The notes: generated by a model not told the origin, from the letters alone. DNA of 64,000 nt from Cryptomeria japonica (GCF_030272615.1 NC_081409.1:912110340-912174339); one strand, 5' to 3'; counted from the stretch's first letter, positions 49,101 through 58,639 are shown. Made by a program: numbers and translations.

Positions 49101-49416
49101 TCGTTCTGGATTGAGGATCATAATGACGAGCACACTCGATCATCAACTCATGACACTGTACTGCTGGAGGGAAGCCGGCCGCCTTAATGATGCCACTTTC
49201 AATTATCCTCCAGGCGACAGGTGATGGCTTGCCAATGTAAGGGACATCTCGAAACTTCTTCGTGCTAAAGTTGCCCAAGTTAGTATCTCCAATGTTGCTC
49301 CACTTAGACACGATCTTGGTCTCCACTTCTTCGGTCCTTTGATCTTCCTTCATGAGAGCTGGACGACTGGTGGATGCTCCCGCCTTTGGGGTCGCCATAC
49401 CTACACAACATTTCAC
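46183..49416 (-). CDS. intact long ORF of unknown function in the giant element
   Basis: The open frame is 1,077 codons. The likely start is the second Met (49398), because homologues align from there and TTGTGTAG just before it resembles a splice acceptor. The product is therefore about 1,071 residues. Residues 30-545 form a conserved, probably folded region: GDTNLG (43-48), AGFPPAVQCHEL (80-91), TMNITRTLQGGIH (302-314), WFIQFPKFTYIRV (331-343), YRVADQ (477-482). Residues 550-760 are charged and low in complexity, with three short SEGN/NEGN/SEGD repeats (557-579) and Lys/Arg-rich nuclear-localisation-like stretches (585-600, 720-731). Residues 775-1070 are mainly helical by composition, with a coiled-coil-like part at 780-805. 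No enzyme or retroelement domain is recognised. Region 205-265 loosely recalls plant transposon-associated domains, which is unproven. Two decayed homologues lie at 15920 and 61724. Full openness over 3.2 kb suggests recent insertion or selection. Confidence 0.85.
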   Translation of the reverse strand: MKCCVGMATPKAGASTSRPALMKEDQRTEEVETKIVSKWSNIGDTNLGNFSTKKFRDVPYIGKPSPVAWRIIESGIIKAAGFPPAVQCHELMIECARHYDPQSRTIVSKEGNTLAYLSEEDISEAFHLPEHRDMVYKSIEGARSMYEDDPDACLSIINKNWLLKSRPRLSKVPNTPHRIDFQEEYKDLITMLNRVTGAPQAFYFEKWMFYFIQVIVQGKGTIHWARMISHCLDVQLRRLKATKSFHMSSYVIYALIRSFEYAGLPHRGVIGRGPGEVRVCDSYVHLHHPPGSNYKLVNDTFTMNITRTLQGGIHNRLSQDAQELVKRYGAWFIQFPKFTYIRVHGCPSPPYMLPRYPTDRIVLLEVTRQLAAYAKAFRHRHGNGVPVPIILGNSAKVCPNALAMDDAEKELALYSFSSFALRESFDPHGYIEETVGRKFKHEFQIEDFMMNLLDDLEVKRKMHSRLPLDFIRKCKIYRVADQAQDSGRHLQSSYDRESKLVRLDWNEPEVVDLDALMAPILSCTRRWVDVQHQKLREQGIAMTFTLEEKPAEGGASISEGNPNPRNANEGNLRSASEGDLHPRGSKRKERPRKRESSKKKQEASQDRSSGTSFRQEKRTLEVEESMESMVQNDKEEQVPQGSPSGSLQDYELHEDKNNDEATSPHREEEILHKEIQVKETRSAIPDLLKERLTKVIVIEDEDNVIDLESLVGHFQEVTEKRKATKMSKMIRDETGSRKLQIATPAVDKYEGEILAEEYDVETFELGPSTAEQTLDDATDSFEALKDKLREEMEKSRKLEREVGAWRTYFSHLNQPLGRQDPTRSPIQALPLQSIGEAERFRSMVQRMSTWMDKSHTVALEFATRMMKTIHRAIQVLEIIHNLMITVAAFAHTKEVIIPVLKVIRQTSRKVLAQEKIMDGGPHSLLQWSTLLQMKEVLFEDISTRCSHVEEVINPIQDRVFEVLRTILGRRIEVETDVDLQELEDRIKVIFCKDANITDEQQDQMFATMLLIEKTKELELTWDAALLDAFDQVIHLEERMKNLPEIPIAEIEGIVSRFIAYAKKEHWKGNKILDERLL

Positions 49417-49942
49417 AATAAGTAACTAGATATTGCAATGCATAACATAGATTAGATTAATTTTAGGAAACTTCATGATAAGTCTTTGAGTTATCATTTC
49501 CTAAAAAACGATTGAGCTACTGGAATTCAAAAATTTCAAAATTCAAAATTTAAGCTATGACGATCAACAATTCAAAATTAAAACGATAAAACCATATTGC
49601 CATACCTCACTTGAGAGCTAACTCTAGAATGCAAAACAAATGGAATTCGCCTAGGCAAAATTAACGTTAGAAGCCTTCAACGTGATCTTCAAACAAACGT
49701 CCTTCTTATCAACTTCGCCACCCTTGGAGTCTTTGACGTATTCTTCAATGTCTTTCGCCTTAATTCAAACTTCACGTTCGCACTCCTTAGATGATGTTTA
49801 CGCCTTCCTTTGATGAAATTCGCACCTTGAACACCACTCGCACCTCCTCTTGAATGATAATTTCGCACCACCTTTGGATACTCCAAATCGCACTTGAATG
49901 TGGACGATAAAATGATAATGTGAAAATGAAAATCTTCACCAC

Positions 49943-49950
49943 CCTTTATA
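49943..49950 (-). promoter_or_regulatory. internal TATA box upstream of the intact long ORF
   Basis: On the minus strand AGCGCTTATAAAGGGTGG lies about 545 bases upstream of the chosen ORF start and between the hairpin array and the ORF. The copy at 15501 has the same AGCGC...TATAAAGG context, so the ORF may have its own promoter in addition to the one near the element's 3' end. Confidence 0.55.
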
Positions 49951-50274
49951 AGCGCTCACACCACAATTACCTTGAGGCCAACTTGGTAAAAATAAGGTAA
50001 TTAAAACGATTTTTAAATAAATAATAAGGCCGACCTTTCAATCCAAGCGCTCCATTTGATTTTTAATTAATTAATAATTAATTATTAAATGCCTTTGTTT
50101 TTAATTTAACAAATTCGATTTTTTACAAGGCAAAAATAATTAATTAATATCTTGCGCAAATTTTAAATGCTATTTTAATTGAATTTTTTAATTTATCGAA
50201 TTTAGCATTTAAAATAAATTAAAAAAAAATGTTTGTTTTGGCGCCAAAATTTGAAGATGAAAAAATACAAACCT

Positions 50275-52203
50275 CATCGCCCTGGTCCCTGACTGAGGGA
50301 TAGGAGCGATCTATCAACTTGGTCTTGATTCTTGCTTTTTGACGTTCAAAGTCTCCATCCTTACGTTGAAACTGGCGTTTTTGCTATGAATTTCGAACTT
50401 GGGTGACTTGACTTTGCAAATGAGTGCCTCTTGAGGTGATATCGCTCTGGTCCCTTGGAGAGGGATAGGAGCGATCCCTATGTTCTTACTTGAAATTCTT
50501 CGTTCTTGATTTTAACTCCTCGTTCATTGCCTTCCAAACGACGTTTTAAACCCTTTGTAACTTTGCTTTGACATGATCTTCGAAGGATAACAAGTATTTT
50601 AGCAAATATCGCCCTGGTCCCTTGGTGAGGGACAGGAGCGATCCTGGTGTTTCTCTCCTTGATCTCGCTTCTTTAATCACCAATCCTCTTTATATGGCAA
50701 GCAATGAAATAGTTTCTCCATTTCACGCTTGTTTCACTTGACTTCCACAAGGCATATAGATGTTTGGAGGATTATCGCCCTGGTCCCTTGGTGAGGGACA
50801 GGAGCGATCTCCATGTTCTAGTCAAAACTCGCCATCTTTCAACCTTTGTTCTTCGTTCATTGCTTCCTAAATGATGTCCTTGATCTTGCCTATCCTTGCC
50901 TTGTCTTGATTTTGAAGGAAAATGAAGGATCCTGTGAAAATCGCCCTGGTCCCTGACTGAGGGACAAGAGCGATATAGTTTCCTTGGCTCAATTGATAAT
51001 CTTTCGTCGTTTGAAACCTTTGTATATCATCCTCTTAAGTCACCTTAGACCTTTTACCACCTCACACAACCTTGACTTAAAGTGATTTTTGAGAGATTTG
51101 GCCAATATGGTAAATATCGCTCTGGTCCCTGACTGAGGGACAGGAGCGAACTTCAATGTCCTGGGCTCATGCTTGCTTTTAACAACTTGCCATTACTTTC
51201 ATCGTGTAAAATGAAGTCCTTTGATCCTTCTTGGTCGCTTAATACTTGTTAAACTTCCAAAATCTAGGCCTTTATGAAAATTTCGCTCTGGTCCCTGCCT
51301 GAGGGACAGGAGCGAACTGGGTGTCTTGGTGTAATTCCTTCAACATTGGTGACTTTGGATACTTCGTTCTTCATTGAGATGCCTTAAAACGTCCTCACCA
51401 CCTTGTACTTCGTCTTGGAGTGTCTTGAACTTGGAGGAAAGGCAATATAACCATCATATCACCCTGGTCCCTGACTGAGGGACAGGAGCGATCTTGCTCT
51501 TGTAGGCTTCATCTCACTTTGCTAACTTCAAAAATTATCTTCAATGGTCTTGTAGTGCTCCGTTTCACTCATCCATGCCTTGGAATTTGCTCTTACTTGG
51601 CAAGAAATTTGTCTAAGGTAAAAATCGCTCTGGTCCCTGACTGAGGGACAGGAGCGAACTTAGGCATTTGGGTCCTTTGTAGATGTTTTGTAATCTTCAA
51701 TTTGTCTTCAACGGGTTCAATTCACCTCCTTTCTTGCCATCAAACTTAAAACTTGCTTGATCTTTGTTTAAAACATGCCTTATGAAGAATTTCGCTCTGG
51801 TCCCTGGGAGAGGGACGGGAGCTACAATGGATTTCGCCCTGGTCCCTGACTGAGGGACAGGAGCGATCTTGGCATTCTGGTCCACTTTTCTTCATGTTTG
51901 TGCCTTCAAATTATATTCATCTGGTAAAATGCACTCCCTTGGATCTCTCCAAATCGTCAAGTTGTTAAAATCCTGCAAGGACGAGGTGATGTTTGATTTT
52001 AAGCTCTGGTCCTTCACTGAGGGACAGGAGCGATTTTGCTTCCTGAGGCATTTCTGTGTTCGTGAAATTCTTCAATTTATATTCAACGGAAAGATCATGC
52101 CTTTCTTTACTACTTCCATTCGAAAAATCATCTTGATCCTGCAGAGATAGTAAGATTTTTGAAAACGAGCTCCGGTCCTTCACTGAGGGACAGGAGCGAT
52201 TTT
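50275..52203 (-). repeat. array of thirteen hairpin repeats with 166-bp period
   Basis: On the plus strand the core arms are TCGCTCTGGTCCC and GGGACAGGAGCGA around TGACTGA, so each core can fold back on itself. Cores start at 50277, 50442, 50609, 50775, 50941, 51117, 51283, 51459, 51625, 51792, 51834, 52001 and 52167. Spacings are 165, 167, 166, 166, 176, 166, 176, 166, 167, 42, 167 and 166. The sequence between cores shows only faint similarity (a shared TTCGTTCATTGC-like word), so this is an old tandem array whose hairpin cores have been kept. Confidence 0.93.
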
Positions 52204-52604
52204 GCTCCTACAGGCCAAAATATCATGATTTCACAAGTTTAATCACTTCACAAGGCAAAAACAAATCATTCCCCATGCCCAGGATCAGAAATCAAAAAAC
52301 TCAAAATTTGGGTCAAAATCACTCAATTGAACAAAATTCGCAATTTCATCATCAACACTTAGACAAATTAAGACTCTGCACTCAAAATTCCAATTGAAAA
52401 TAGACCATTCTGGCGAATTCATTTCATTCAAAATTGCATCCTACAAAAGGAAGCTTAAAAAGCTCTCAAGACTGACTGGATTCTGGCCTGAAAAGATCGA
52501 AAAGGAAACCCTAAGGCTTGACCCTAATCCAGACAACTGACAAACTACCAAAACCCTAAAAAGAGCAAAGCGAAGAGCAGACAAAACGAGCAAAAAGAGG
52601 GGGT

Positions 52605-52621
52605 CCCCATTTCAAATGGGG
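52605..52621 (-). other. 5' terminal hairpin of the giant element
   Basis: CCCCATTTCAAATGGGG lies 24 bases inside the 5' end. The same structure occurs 23-24 bases inside the starts at 10262, 13893 and 23326. Confidence 0.75.
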
Positions 52622-52644
52622 CGATGTGTGAAATGGTCACAACA

Positions 52645-55600
52645 GGTCCTCAGAGGTTGACGGAGAAAAAGTAACATGGTACCAACAGTACGAAGGCCAC
52701 TACATCGACGGGCGGTATAAGGGGGACGTTAGTCGACAAGATATGGGACTTGGAGTACGTGGGAACGTGTTGTACACAAGAATGCTACAGGAGGATGTCG
52801 CACGTATGTATGTGGTTGCACGATTTAGAGATAAAGCTAAGGACTCAGGATGACCCCTCAGGAGTGAAAAGGAACATAGAAGACGAGGACGCTGACCAAG
52901 GACCAAATAAAAGGTGGAAGGAAATCAGAATGAGTGGCAAGGGAAGAGCAAGGAAAAAATCAAGTACACATACAACAAGGAAGAAACTAACGGAGCGAAA
53001 AGATCATTTAGAAGTGTCCGCAAAGGCAATAAGGTACCCTGTAGATCACAAAGGGTGAACTGAACGACATAACCTGACCCCGGGACACCTTGGTAAACTA
53101 GAGGTACGAAAAGTTGCATTTAAAAAATATTGTCAAGTGAAAAGTTTAAAACAATTGATAAGAAAGGGGGTATTAAACATTGGGAAAGAAAAGTATATGG
53201 AAGAAATAAAAAGGCCAGCGTTAGTGAGTATTAAAAAACTAAAGTGCAAGGCAAAAGTGATGGAAATAAGGGAAAATACAATTAATAAGAAGGAAATTAT
53301 TTTATAAAAAGTTAATAAAGTATTTATGCCTAACCCTAACCTTGAAAAAAACAATTGACTATAAAACCCCTGAAGAGCCCATTTGTACACAACACATGGG
53401 GAAAATCATGCTTGTGGAAGCAGAACGAGCAAAGGAGAGAAGGCAAGTGCAGGAAGGGCCGTACGACCAACACACACAACAAGGAAGTGGAGTCTGTACG
53501 ACGTACAAATTGCACATACGGACCAAAGAAGAAAACACGGCACGTACACCTTAAACCGTATGGCGTACGGATGGGACGGACGATAGTAGAAGTCAGGGCG
53601 CAACGAAATACCCTACGGTGGTCTCAGCACAATACACGACGATCACAAACTAGTCCGTACAGCATACGACAATTGCAACATTGTGTACAAGTTGGTATGT
53701 ACGTTGTACGATGTTTGCAGAATGACGTACAACATAGCCCGTACGAAACACATCACACTCAGAAGACGTCATACGGTGAACAAAGAAGCTCGTACAGCAA
53801 CGTACGGTTGCCAACGGAGAGGAGATCGTACGGGCATGAGGAAGAGAGTCGTACGGGTGCCGATGCAAGGAAAAGTTGCAGAGACAATTCAAAGGTATTT
53901 GTGGGAAAATTTGTTGCATCCATACAGAGTTATGTGCAGAGTTTGCGCAAGTTGAAGAGGTTGTATGGTCAGGAGAGGGAAGTGCACAGACCAATCCGTA
54001 CTGTGGAGAGGTAGCAGCTAGTACAATGGTCCGTACGAATTGGCATGCCAAAATTTCAGACAGTTATAATAATGATCAAGGACTTGACAAGAAAACAGAC
54101 AGGAGTGCGAGGCAAAGAAATTACAGCACAATCATGACCACTACAGACCTAGCCAGCAGTAGCATGAAGGCGAAAATCAGACCAAAAGTATAGAAGGACT
54201 CAGAAGGAGTTACTGCAGAAAATGTGGCCTTCGAGAGTGTGACCAGCAGCGAATGTCGTGCTTGGTGGGAGGAAACCCCTCCCGACCATGTGATAAAAGA
54301 TTCTCTTAGAAAAGCACAGCTGGACCATGCCATTCAGATGCCAACATTCAATATCAAGGATTTTGAACCAGTGCTGCGAACCATGGAGTCTAGATACAAC
54401 CACCAGGAAAGAGCCTCCATCATTCAGTTCCAGGGCTACGCAGTACGAGTTTCCTTCAAGGCTGAGGACTTCAAAAGGGTATTTGGTATACCCGAGAAGG
54501 GAGCAGCAAAACCGGCCAAGAAGCTCACCAAAAAGAAAAAGAAGTGGCTACTGGACTTGGTGTGTAGAGATGACCTGACAGAAGAACAATAGAAGTGTGT
54601 CTGTAGGGGATTGAAGCGTGCTTTTATTGCACCAGGAGAGTAGAGGATGCTGATGGACTTGGTGAAAAGTCGACTCACAGGGGCCAGCCGTGCATTTGAT
54701 ATAGCCATCTGGATCATAGGGTTGATGAATGGCATCAAGTATGGCAAAGTTTACAACTAGGGAAAGCTTTTAGCTGAGAGGATTCCTGATTTCCTCAAAC
54801 TGGAGTACAAAACATTTAATATGTGCCACCACGCCATTAGTCTATTCCTGGATGCAGTATGTTTACAGGTACCTCCAGAGATGTGGGGTACTTTTGAACC
54901 AAGCGGTAGGGTGGAACCCAACAAACCATCCATGTACTATTATGCCCACCTGGACGCTCTTGGTGATACCATATAGCCAGCAAAGAGGAGGAAGTTGGAC
55001 GTAGCAGTCGAGGTTGAAGAAGATAGCAGCATGGAAGATTCCGATGAGGAGGCTAAGGAAATGGAGCAGGAGAGTAGAGATGAAGGATTCTGAATGTCAC
55101 CACACACTGTCGGAGAAGAAGAAGAGGAAGCGGAATCACAGCAACAGGAAAGGGAGGAGGAAGAGCAGCATAGAGGACTGCGAGAACAGTGGAAAAGCAC
55201 GCGGGTGAAATTTACACCCCCCAAATTACCTCCTTCAGCGCACTTGGTACCACAGGAAGCACTCACAGTGGCTAGCCCGGTAGGCGACGTAAGACCAGTA
55301 GGAGTGTTGTTCAGGAGAGTTGATGAAGGGAAGCCTCCAGCACAACGACGAGTGTCGCCGCCACAGATCAGCCTGGTCGTACTCGAATCACAACCCGTAC
55401 TAGCAACAGAGCGTACCAGTAGGCTAGCAGACCATACGGGTAGTGACCCAGGCGGCGTAGGAATGATGCACCGTATGGTGGCAGAGAAGGACATGCAACA
55501 TAGTCTGGAGGTAGTCATACCAGAGGAAGCTGCACCGAAGACAATCGTGCAAGAAGTAGTCGTACAAGAGATAGGTACTGGTACGACATGTACTAGTACG

Positions 55601-56640
55601 GAGGGGACCATAGCAGTTGAGGGCAATATGGTACGAGCAGGGGGAAATAGTCCGAGGATGTACTAATGGCAGGAGGAGATGGTCTAGAGGAGTTGGCGGT
55701 ACTAGACACACTAGCTGACGAGGATATAGATGCATCTTTGGACGGGTGGCTAGGACAGTTTGCACTCACACCTCACCTTCCCACTTGGCCCTCACCACAT
55801 GCCATGGCCATTGGACGGAGCCAGACATAGCATAGGCCAACTCTTATCATAGATCAAGATGAGATGATGTTTGCAGAGGAGCAAAACAGAGCGACTGGAG
55901 GTGGTACACATGACCCGAAGATCATTGATGTCGAGGAGAGCGGGTCCGGAGGACCACAGGCAGGTCTTCACCTCACCCCGTCAGACCCTAGCGATCCAGC
56001 AGGCTCGCTCCAGCGATTCCTTGGGGAGCTACAGGGGATCTCAAATATAGCACGAGGTATGGCACAGTTGACTGGACAGATGGATGCCAGGAACTCAGCT
56101 GACGCTGAGAAGTTGTTCCACTTCATGGCTTCGCGATGTGAGGAGGAGTTTGCACGCCACTTTGAGCAGTGGGGGTGGCCAGAAAGTAGTACGCCGGAGA
56201 TGGTACAAGAGTGGACGCACATGCAACTGGTGGAGGGAGTGGGCACCCTGGGAGCCACCTTGCGCAGTGTGGAGGGATTGTTCCGGAATGTTTACCTCCA
56301 GATGCGACAGAGTCAGATAGAGCAACAGACCCAGCGGCTGTATGTAGCAAAATTGGAGAAGGGGAGAAGCGTGCGCGGTTGGCCGCAGTAGAGAAGAACC
56401 TGAGGGTTGAGCTAGAGACAAAGGTGACCACTTATGAGGCCCATTGCAGCATGCAGGAGAAGGAAGCATAGGCGTTGGCAGCACAGGTGGTTGACCTCAC
56501 TCTGTAGATGGAGCAGAAGGACAAAAAATATTGGAGGCTGCACATATGGTCAAGAAGGCACGTGAGCGGTAACTGATTGCGGAGAAGAACCTCAGACTCC
56601 ACATAGGGCGACAACCTTCTTCTTTGGCCACAACAGGAAC
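52645..56640 (+). pseudogene. extra ORF region downstream of pol in the Tat-like element
   Basis: Tat elements often carry an additional ORF between pol and the 3' LTR, and this region has that position. The best-preserved part, 54224-54975, encodes a globular stretch with WWEETPPDHVIKD, FNIKDFEPVLR and FKRVFGIPEKG. It has in-frame TAGs at 54590, 54642, 54758 and 54974. It is followed by an acidic Glu-rich part (about 55000-55200), a Pro/Ser/Thr-rich part to 55664, and in another frame (55864-56391) a helical part with LQRFLGELQG and QRLYVAKLEKG. The order globular, acidic, helical parallels the long ORF of the giant elements. No function is recognised. Confidence 0.65.
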
Positions 56641-56718
56641 TCCTCCTCCCCCTCCTCAGTCTTAGTCTTTTGTTTTGTTGTTCCAGCTCCTGTTGTCTTA
56701 GTCGTCTGGAAGATGACT

Positions 56719-56738
56719 ACTTTTTTTGGGGGGGCCTG
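56719..56738 (+). other. polypurine-tract region of the Tat-like element
   Basis: A T-run followed by GGGGGGG immediately precedes the 3' LTR. The G-run is the likely primer for plus-strand synthesis, although the T-run makes it atypical. Confidence 0.5.
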
Positions 56739-56739
56739 A

Positions 56740-57085
56740 TGTTAGGGGTCAATAACACATGTTAGTTTATAGTTGATTTGGTTGCTTTATGTTTTGTTGT
56801 GTATGAGTTGCCGAGAGGTTCCCGTGGGGTAGTTGGTAGTTAGTGACGGTTGGCAACTTGGCCAATTGTCGAGTCTATATAATGTATGGATGGAACCTTG
56901 GCAAGTTAGTATTGTACTGGCATATTTGAGAATCCAATAAAGATATCATTATTTTGCCATAGACGTTTTGTAATTGTTATCTATGCTTTGATATATGTTA
57001 ATGTTCTTATTATATGAATTGTTGGTATGTGTGGAATATCTCTGTTTATCCGTGAGTTTACTAACCTCACTGTAAGGACTAAACA
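56740..57085 (+). repeat. 3' LTR of the Tat-like element
   Basis: This complete 346-bp LTR runs from TGTTAGGGGTC to ACTAAACA, with TATA box TCTATATAATG (about 56874-56884) and AATAAA near 56937. It is followed by the duplication ATCCA. Confidence 0.92.
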
Positions 57086-57090
57086 ATCCA

Positions 57091-57387
57091 TAGATGTTGT
57101 TCTTAATTCTATCACCAACTTTCTTCGGAGTTAACCTTCATTGTGTTATATTGTTGCCAAACAAGTCACCTCTGAACTCATCATGTTCATCGGGTTTGGA
57201 ATGAACATTATCATACAGCCATAATTGTGGATAAGAAACTTGTAACGACGAAACCATCTTATTCATAAGACTTCACGGTTTCCAAATATTTATTCTTTTT
57301 CTATAACTACTTGGTGTTACAAGACTGCCACTCCAGAACACATACTTATCAAGTGTTATATCTTTACACTACGATGGGGACATTACA
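57091..57387 (-). repeat. 5' LTR of the minus-strand element, second piece
   Basis: This continues the LTR interrupted at 23232 and ends ...GATGGGGACATTACA at 57387. On the minus strand this is the 5' end of the element, so sequence to its right is older DNA. Confidence 0.65.
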
Positions 57388-58639
57388 TCTTGCTAGAGAG
57401 CCTCCCTTCGAACATACGAGTTGATGAATACTTTCCACAAGTACACCAAGTCTTGCATCAATTCGTCTTTTGTCATGTACTCTTCTTCTTCAATTTTAGT
57501 TACTTTTGGTTCTTCTATTAGTCATCCAATTACGTTGCCATACTGCCTATCAGTGAATTATATTTTCCGGATTCGTATCGTGCACCGAATGTTTACTCAA
57601 GTAAGATTATGCTACTTAATATACAGAGTAAATAGAAATGTAACTTATAGAACGTCGAATGTCATAACATAGAAATATCAAGTACGAAAATCACTTCCAA
57701 AAAGACAGCATTTATTGCAATATGCAATGTGTACATGACAAAGATAGCAAGTTTCCGACACATACAAAATAAGTACATATATTGTAGTCCTCAGTTGGAT
57801 AAGATTACCAACCATCAAGAACTGTCAAGTAACAAACCACTCACTAGGGACAATTAAACACAATTACATAACATAGTTTTATTTACGAAATAGCCAACTA
57901 TCTTCTACACATTTTATACTTTCAGCTAACTAATATTTATTTAGAAACAAACTCGGCACACTCAGCCAATTACAATCTTGGTTTGGAGTTTGTCAGCTTG
58001 ATAAGTATCAAGAAATATTTCCTTTGGTTCTCACTACAAGTTTGAAGTTTTGACCTCACTGAAGGCAATCATGTAAATTCCATTTTTAACTTCTCAATTC
58101 CATAAATGTCATGTCGTATGTATTTTAATTCCACACTATAATTCACTTACTTTTCTATTTGATAGATCGATCTTATATTATAAAGGACTGTTAGTAAACA
58201 ACTAATGTTTTCTTTCTGCAGGGTGAAGACAGATATCCAAGAAATCCATTGAAGAAAAGGGAAGACATTTTCTCAAGGCTTACAATCCAATAAAATATTA
58301 ATCCTTTCTTGCAATAAATATTCCAACAAGCATGTGATTGGCAGTCTACATAGTATATTGCTCCATTTTAGAATGATTATAAAATATTATGAATTTAGCC
58401 AAAAGAATGCGTATTAGCAAGTAGTAACATATGAATTTCAATGACCTTGTTTAAGAGACTACAATACTCCACCTTCACCTTGGATATCCAAAATTCAAAT
58501 TCTGAGACATGTAGAAATTTGTGTTGAACAAAGAAGTGCATTGTTCTTATTACCAATACTAAAGACACTGCATCAAACTAAATAGATGAAAAAGAAATTA
58601 ATTTGAATAATATTCGATTATAAGAGATAGGGTACTTAC
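57388..58639. other. right end of the 49.4-kb polymerase lambda intron
   Basis: This is AT-rich sequence between the oldest LTR of the nest and the donor site (GTAAGT on the minus strand at 58639). No coding or mobile-element features were recognised. A plus-strand open frame at 57421-57672 looks accidental. Confidence 0.55.

Larger units (their letters stand above)
45137..52644 (-). mobile_element. giant TG...CA element with intact long ORF (candidate giant solo LTR)
   Basis: The 7,508-bp element has a perfect target duplication GGTCC (45132-45136 and 52645-52649). On the minus strand it starts TGTTGTGACCATTTCACAC and ends ...ACACGTCAACA. Order on the minus strand: 5' hairpin (52605-52621), array of hairpin repeats at 166-bp period (52203 to 50275), internal TATA box (49943-49950), long ORF (49416-46183), telo-box palindrome (46056-46073), TATA box (45984-45991), tail motif (45307-45341), CAACA end. 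There is no reverse transcriptase, integrase or second copy of either end, yet the terminal bases and duplication length are those made by an LTR-retrotransposon integrase. It is inserted downstream of the Tat-like integrase. Confidence 0.82.
23233..57085 (+). mobile_element. Tat-like Ty3/gypsy retrotransposon, decayed, host of four insertions
   Basis: It is delimited by TGTTAGGGGTC...CTAAACA LTR termini and a perfect 5-base duplication ATCCA (23228-23232 and 57086-57090). The order gag, protease, reverse transcriptase, RNase H, integrase, then a long extra ORF before the 3' LTR, together with a tRNA-Asp-like primer site and a protease of the DGxSGVNVLP type, fits the Tat lineage. It spans 33,853 bp, of which about 22.4 kb is four younger insertions, leaving about 11.4 kb of its own. 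By eye the two LTRs differ at roughly 18 of 239 comparable positions, clearly more than those of the nested chromovirus, in agreement with the nesting order. Confidence 0.88.

Noticed and set aside
50275-52203. CRISPR-like array, because short palindromic repeats are regularly spaced
   Set aside because: Spacers are diverged tandem-repeat monomers rather than unique inserts, the spacing is far too long, and the context is a plant retroelement with no cas genes.
45137-52644. Interpretation as a CACTA, Mutator or hAT DNA transposon carrying a transposase
   Set aside because: The duplication is 5 bp rather than 3, 9 or 8, inverted similarity of the ends is limited to about five bases, and the ORF shows no transposase motif.
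54940-55626. 228-codon minus-strand open frame rich in Ser, Cys and Thr
   Set aside because: It is antisense to the acidic and proline-rich part of the Tat-like extra ORF; composition explains the openness.
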